This document shows, in pieces, positions 63,701-64,000 of a DNA stretch of 64,000 nt. A program made the translations under genes and the position numbers. Below the pieces are notes generated by a model that was not told the DNA's origin, did not search any database, and saw only the letters and a program-made list of their open reading frames with translations. Position 1 is the stretch's first letter, and every line of letters starts with the position of its first letter. Origin of the DNA: JBDGYW01 sp964518955 (GTDB taxonomy: Bacteria > Gemmatimonadota > Gemmatimonadetes > Gemmatimonadales > GWC2-71-9); the NCBI GenBank assembly GCA_964518955.1, contig CAZFHS010000020.1:34289-98288 (forward strand), written 5' to 3'.

Positions 63701-64000
63701 TTCCACCAGCGGCATCGTGTAGTACAACAATCCGTCGGCATCACCCGAGTCGAACAACGGCAGAATGTTGGGATGTTCGAGGTTGGCAGCGATCTTGACT
63801 TCGCGCACGAACCGCTTGGTGCCAATCGATTTCGTCAACTCAGGCCGGAGAACCTTGATGGCGACATTGCGTTGGTTCTTGAGGTCACGCGCGAGATAGA
63901 CGACAGACATCCCGCCTCGGCCGATCTCGCGTTCGACCGTGTAGCGTGCGCATTCCGGCGATTTCGAACAGTGATTCCGGATGAAGACGATCGCCGAATC
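60746..64000 (-). CDS. receptor-like Ser/Thr kinase with TPR region, 5' end cut by window edge
   Basis: 1084 residues are visible. The frame stays open to base 64000 and no start codon is seen upstream of the Gly loop REIGRGGM, so the gene continues right. Kinase motifs: VAIKVLRP, HRDIKPEN, ADFGIAR, GTPEYMSPEQ. Membrane helix at about 265-285 of the track protein (VMAVLLLVAILISTSPLL). The outside half has a segment like guanylate-cyclase-associated TolB-type domains (SVVVLPYHSSTSSEQERTVA) and many TPR-like repeats. Paralogue of the two genes to its left. Confidence 0.93.
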   Translation of the reverse strand, partial: DSAIVFIRNHCSKSPECARYTVEREIGRGGMSVVYLARDLKNQRNVAIKVLRPELTKSIGTKRFVREVKIAANLEHPNILPLFDSGDADGLLYYTMPLVEGESLRDRIERDGALPLEDALQIAREVGDALAYAHEQGIVHRDIKPENILLASGKARVADFGIARARSEAGEYESITDANLAIGTPEYMSPEQASGSDALDRRSDIYSLGCVLYAMLAGEPPFSARTPQAIIAKHLGEKVPTLDVVRPGIPLRVANVVEKALAKVPADRFATAAELVAALEGGIEFKPIRPPLITLETVVRVTKRHPVMAVLLLVAILISTSPLLRDLLPFGAAPGFQGRPESVVVLPYHSSTSSEQERTVAVDIANLITRELNSWESIRAVPRVSLAGPMFDLDLVGPTLEFIDDGVELARTLGVQALVTVTVSLEGDSALLDTGVFDAATGRSVERPFHSRGLRNDQQALVAPIVQGILGLSNVPLQMAEIRRATDNPDALMQDMEGLGYLERWRLSEAEQSFRRAIDLDSTFGLAYHHLAQTLYWQAAPHSRQLRTLGVEIQQLTGVALRHVGGLTTRDSMHILAFRSFQRGEYPEARELYNRILRADSTDVYAWLLLGSVEYRDPWLVEDAETGSLLPRGNYNVALEAFESALRLQPAFDLGYGHMFDINRKVRRAVDIVACTGFEEPREELIAHWELTTPQRAIAFCPAALDTIVWIRKAVFDTLNRDDASEGADIVVQRSLALLRRWAEYAPNEAKPHEELAKAVLGQRTRIGIGSPTIIDSLARVAAEHAGLALSLKRDTTPRELARIGSFLNGAGMVDSAAVLNERALAQYAPGRAPMVSTNVLLARGQIARAMDIASTPWTRWFIEDPIADSLLSYQGAETNVARMRMLGIAGVQGAAIDRELEAIEDRWYEPLYSPRQIELLRRDMAFRIALGLAFDLSKMASWVRADQLEHPMWHALLNSESDPSSARRHLESSLQTETLGVSEATRSFLHGLVAQRIGDDLLALQQFSRVDSLPLRLETFDFGWGLRIHSYLLRAEAYEALGDTALALEYYQRFQNAWLTGDELIAPLLRRAELGAARLGRDR

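Overview
The window looks like chromosomal DNA of a Gemmatimonadota-type bacterium (FCB superphylum). I infer this from the mix of genes, not from any marker gene: a SprA-type outer-membrane protein, a full PilMNOPQ/PilBTC type IV pilus block, a TrmFO-XerC-HslVU cluster, several receptor-like Ser/Thr kinases with C-terminal tetratricopeptide regions, and CcmABCD-type cytochrome c maturation. The DNA is moderately GC-rich, densely coded and diderm in character (secretin, LptFG, lipoproteins, beta-barrel proteins). I saw no rRNA, tRNA, CRISPR array, phage or insertion sequence.

Layout. (1) 1-9097, minus strand: aroC, aroK, topA, trmFO, xerC, hslV, hslU and a truncated argF, many with 4-bp start/stop overlaps. 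(2) 9266-30798, minus strand: an almost complete type IV pilus and DNA-uptake block in the order comEA, pilB, pilT, pilC, pilS, pilR, a family 2 glycosyltransferase, a TMTC-like membrane glycosyltransferase, two tandem major pilins, three minor pilins, pilM-N-O-P-Q and a large Ig-like lipoprotein. A near-perfect sigma-54 promoter precedes the first pilin, which fits control by the PilS/PilR pair encoded just upstream. (3) 30914-37057, minus: a 2047-residue SprA homologue. Divergent from it are lptF-lptG and an NhaC-type antiporter (37154-41109, plus). (4) 41144-45888, minus: a redox cluster with a small unknown protein, DsbA-like and VKOR-like proteins, a STAS protein, ccmA-B-C, a 36-residue CcmD-like gene and a V4R-like protein coupled to it. 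(5) 46027-53342: small unknown genes, OsmC, beta-barrel-like proteins, a CDP-alcohol phosphatidyltransferase, a cyclic-nucleotide-binding protein, an M16 peptidase, a TPR protein and an NTF2-like lipoprotein. (6) 53571-64000: four kinase genes. One is soluble; three are kinase-membrane-TPR proteins, of which one is split by an in-frame amber codon and one runs off the window.

Points that seem new or worth testing: the glycosyltransferase pair inside the pilus locus; the V4R-like gene coupled to heme-export genes; the array of divergent kinase-TPR receptors with a small proline-tailed protein between them; a hairpin-rich leader before one kinase; and an 80-bp imperfect repeat present in inverted copies at 48795-48873 and 53429-53508, each with a degenerate 8-bp tandem array beside it. 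No stretch of more than 300 bases lacks a gene. The longest gaps (18908-19144 and 20037-20219) are discussed as regulatory sequence.
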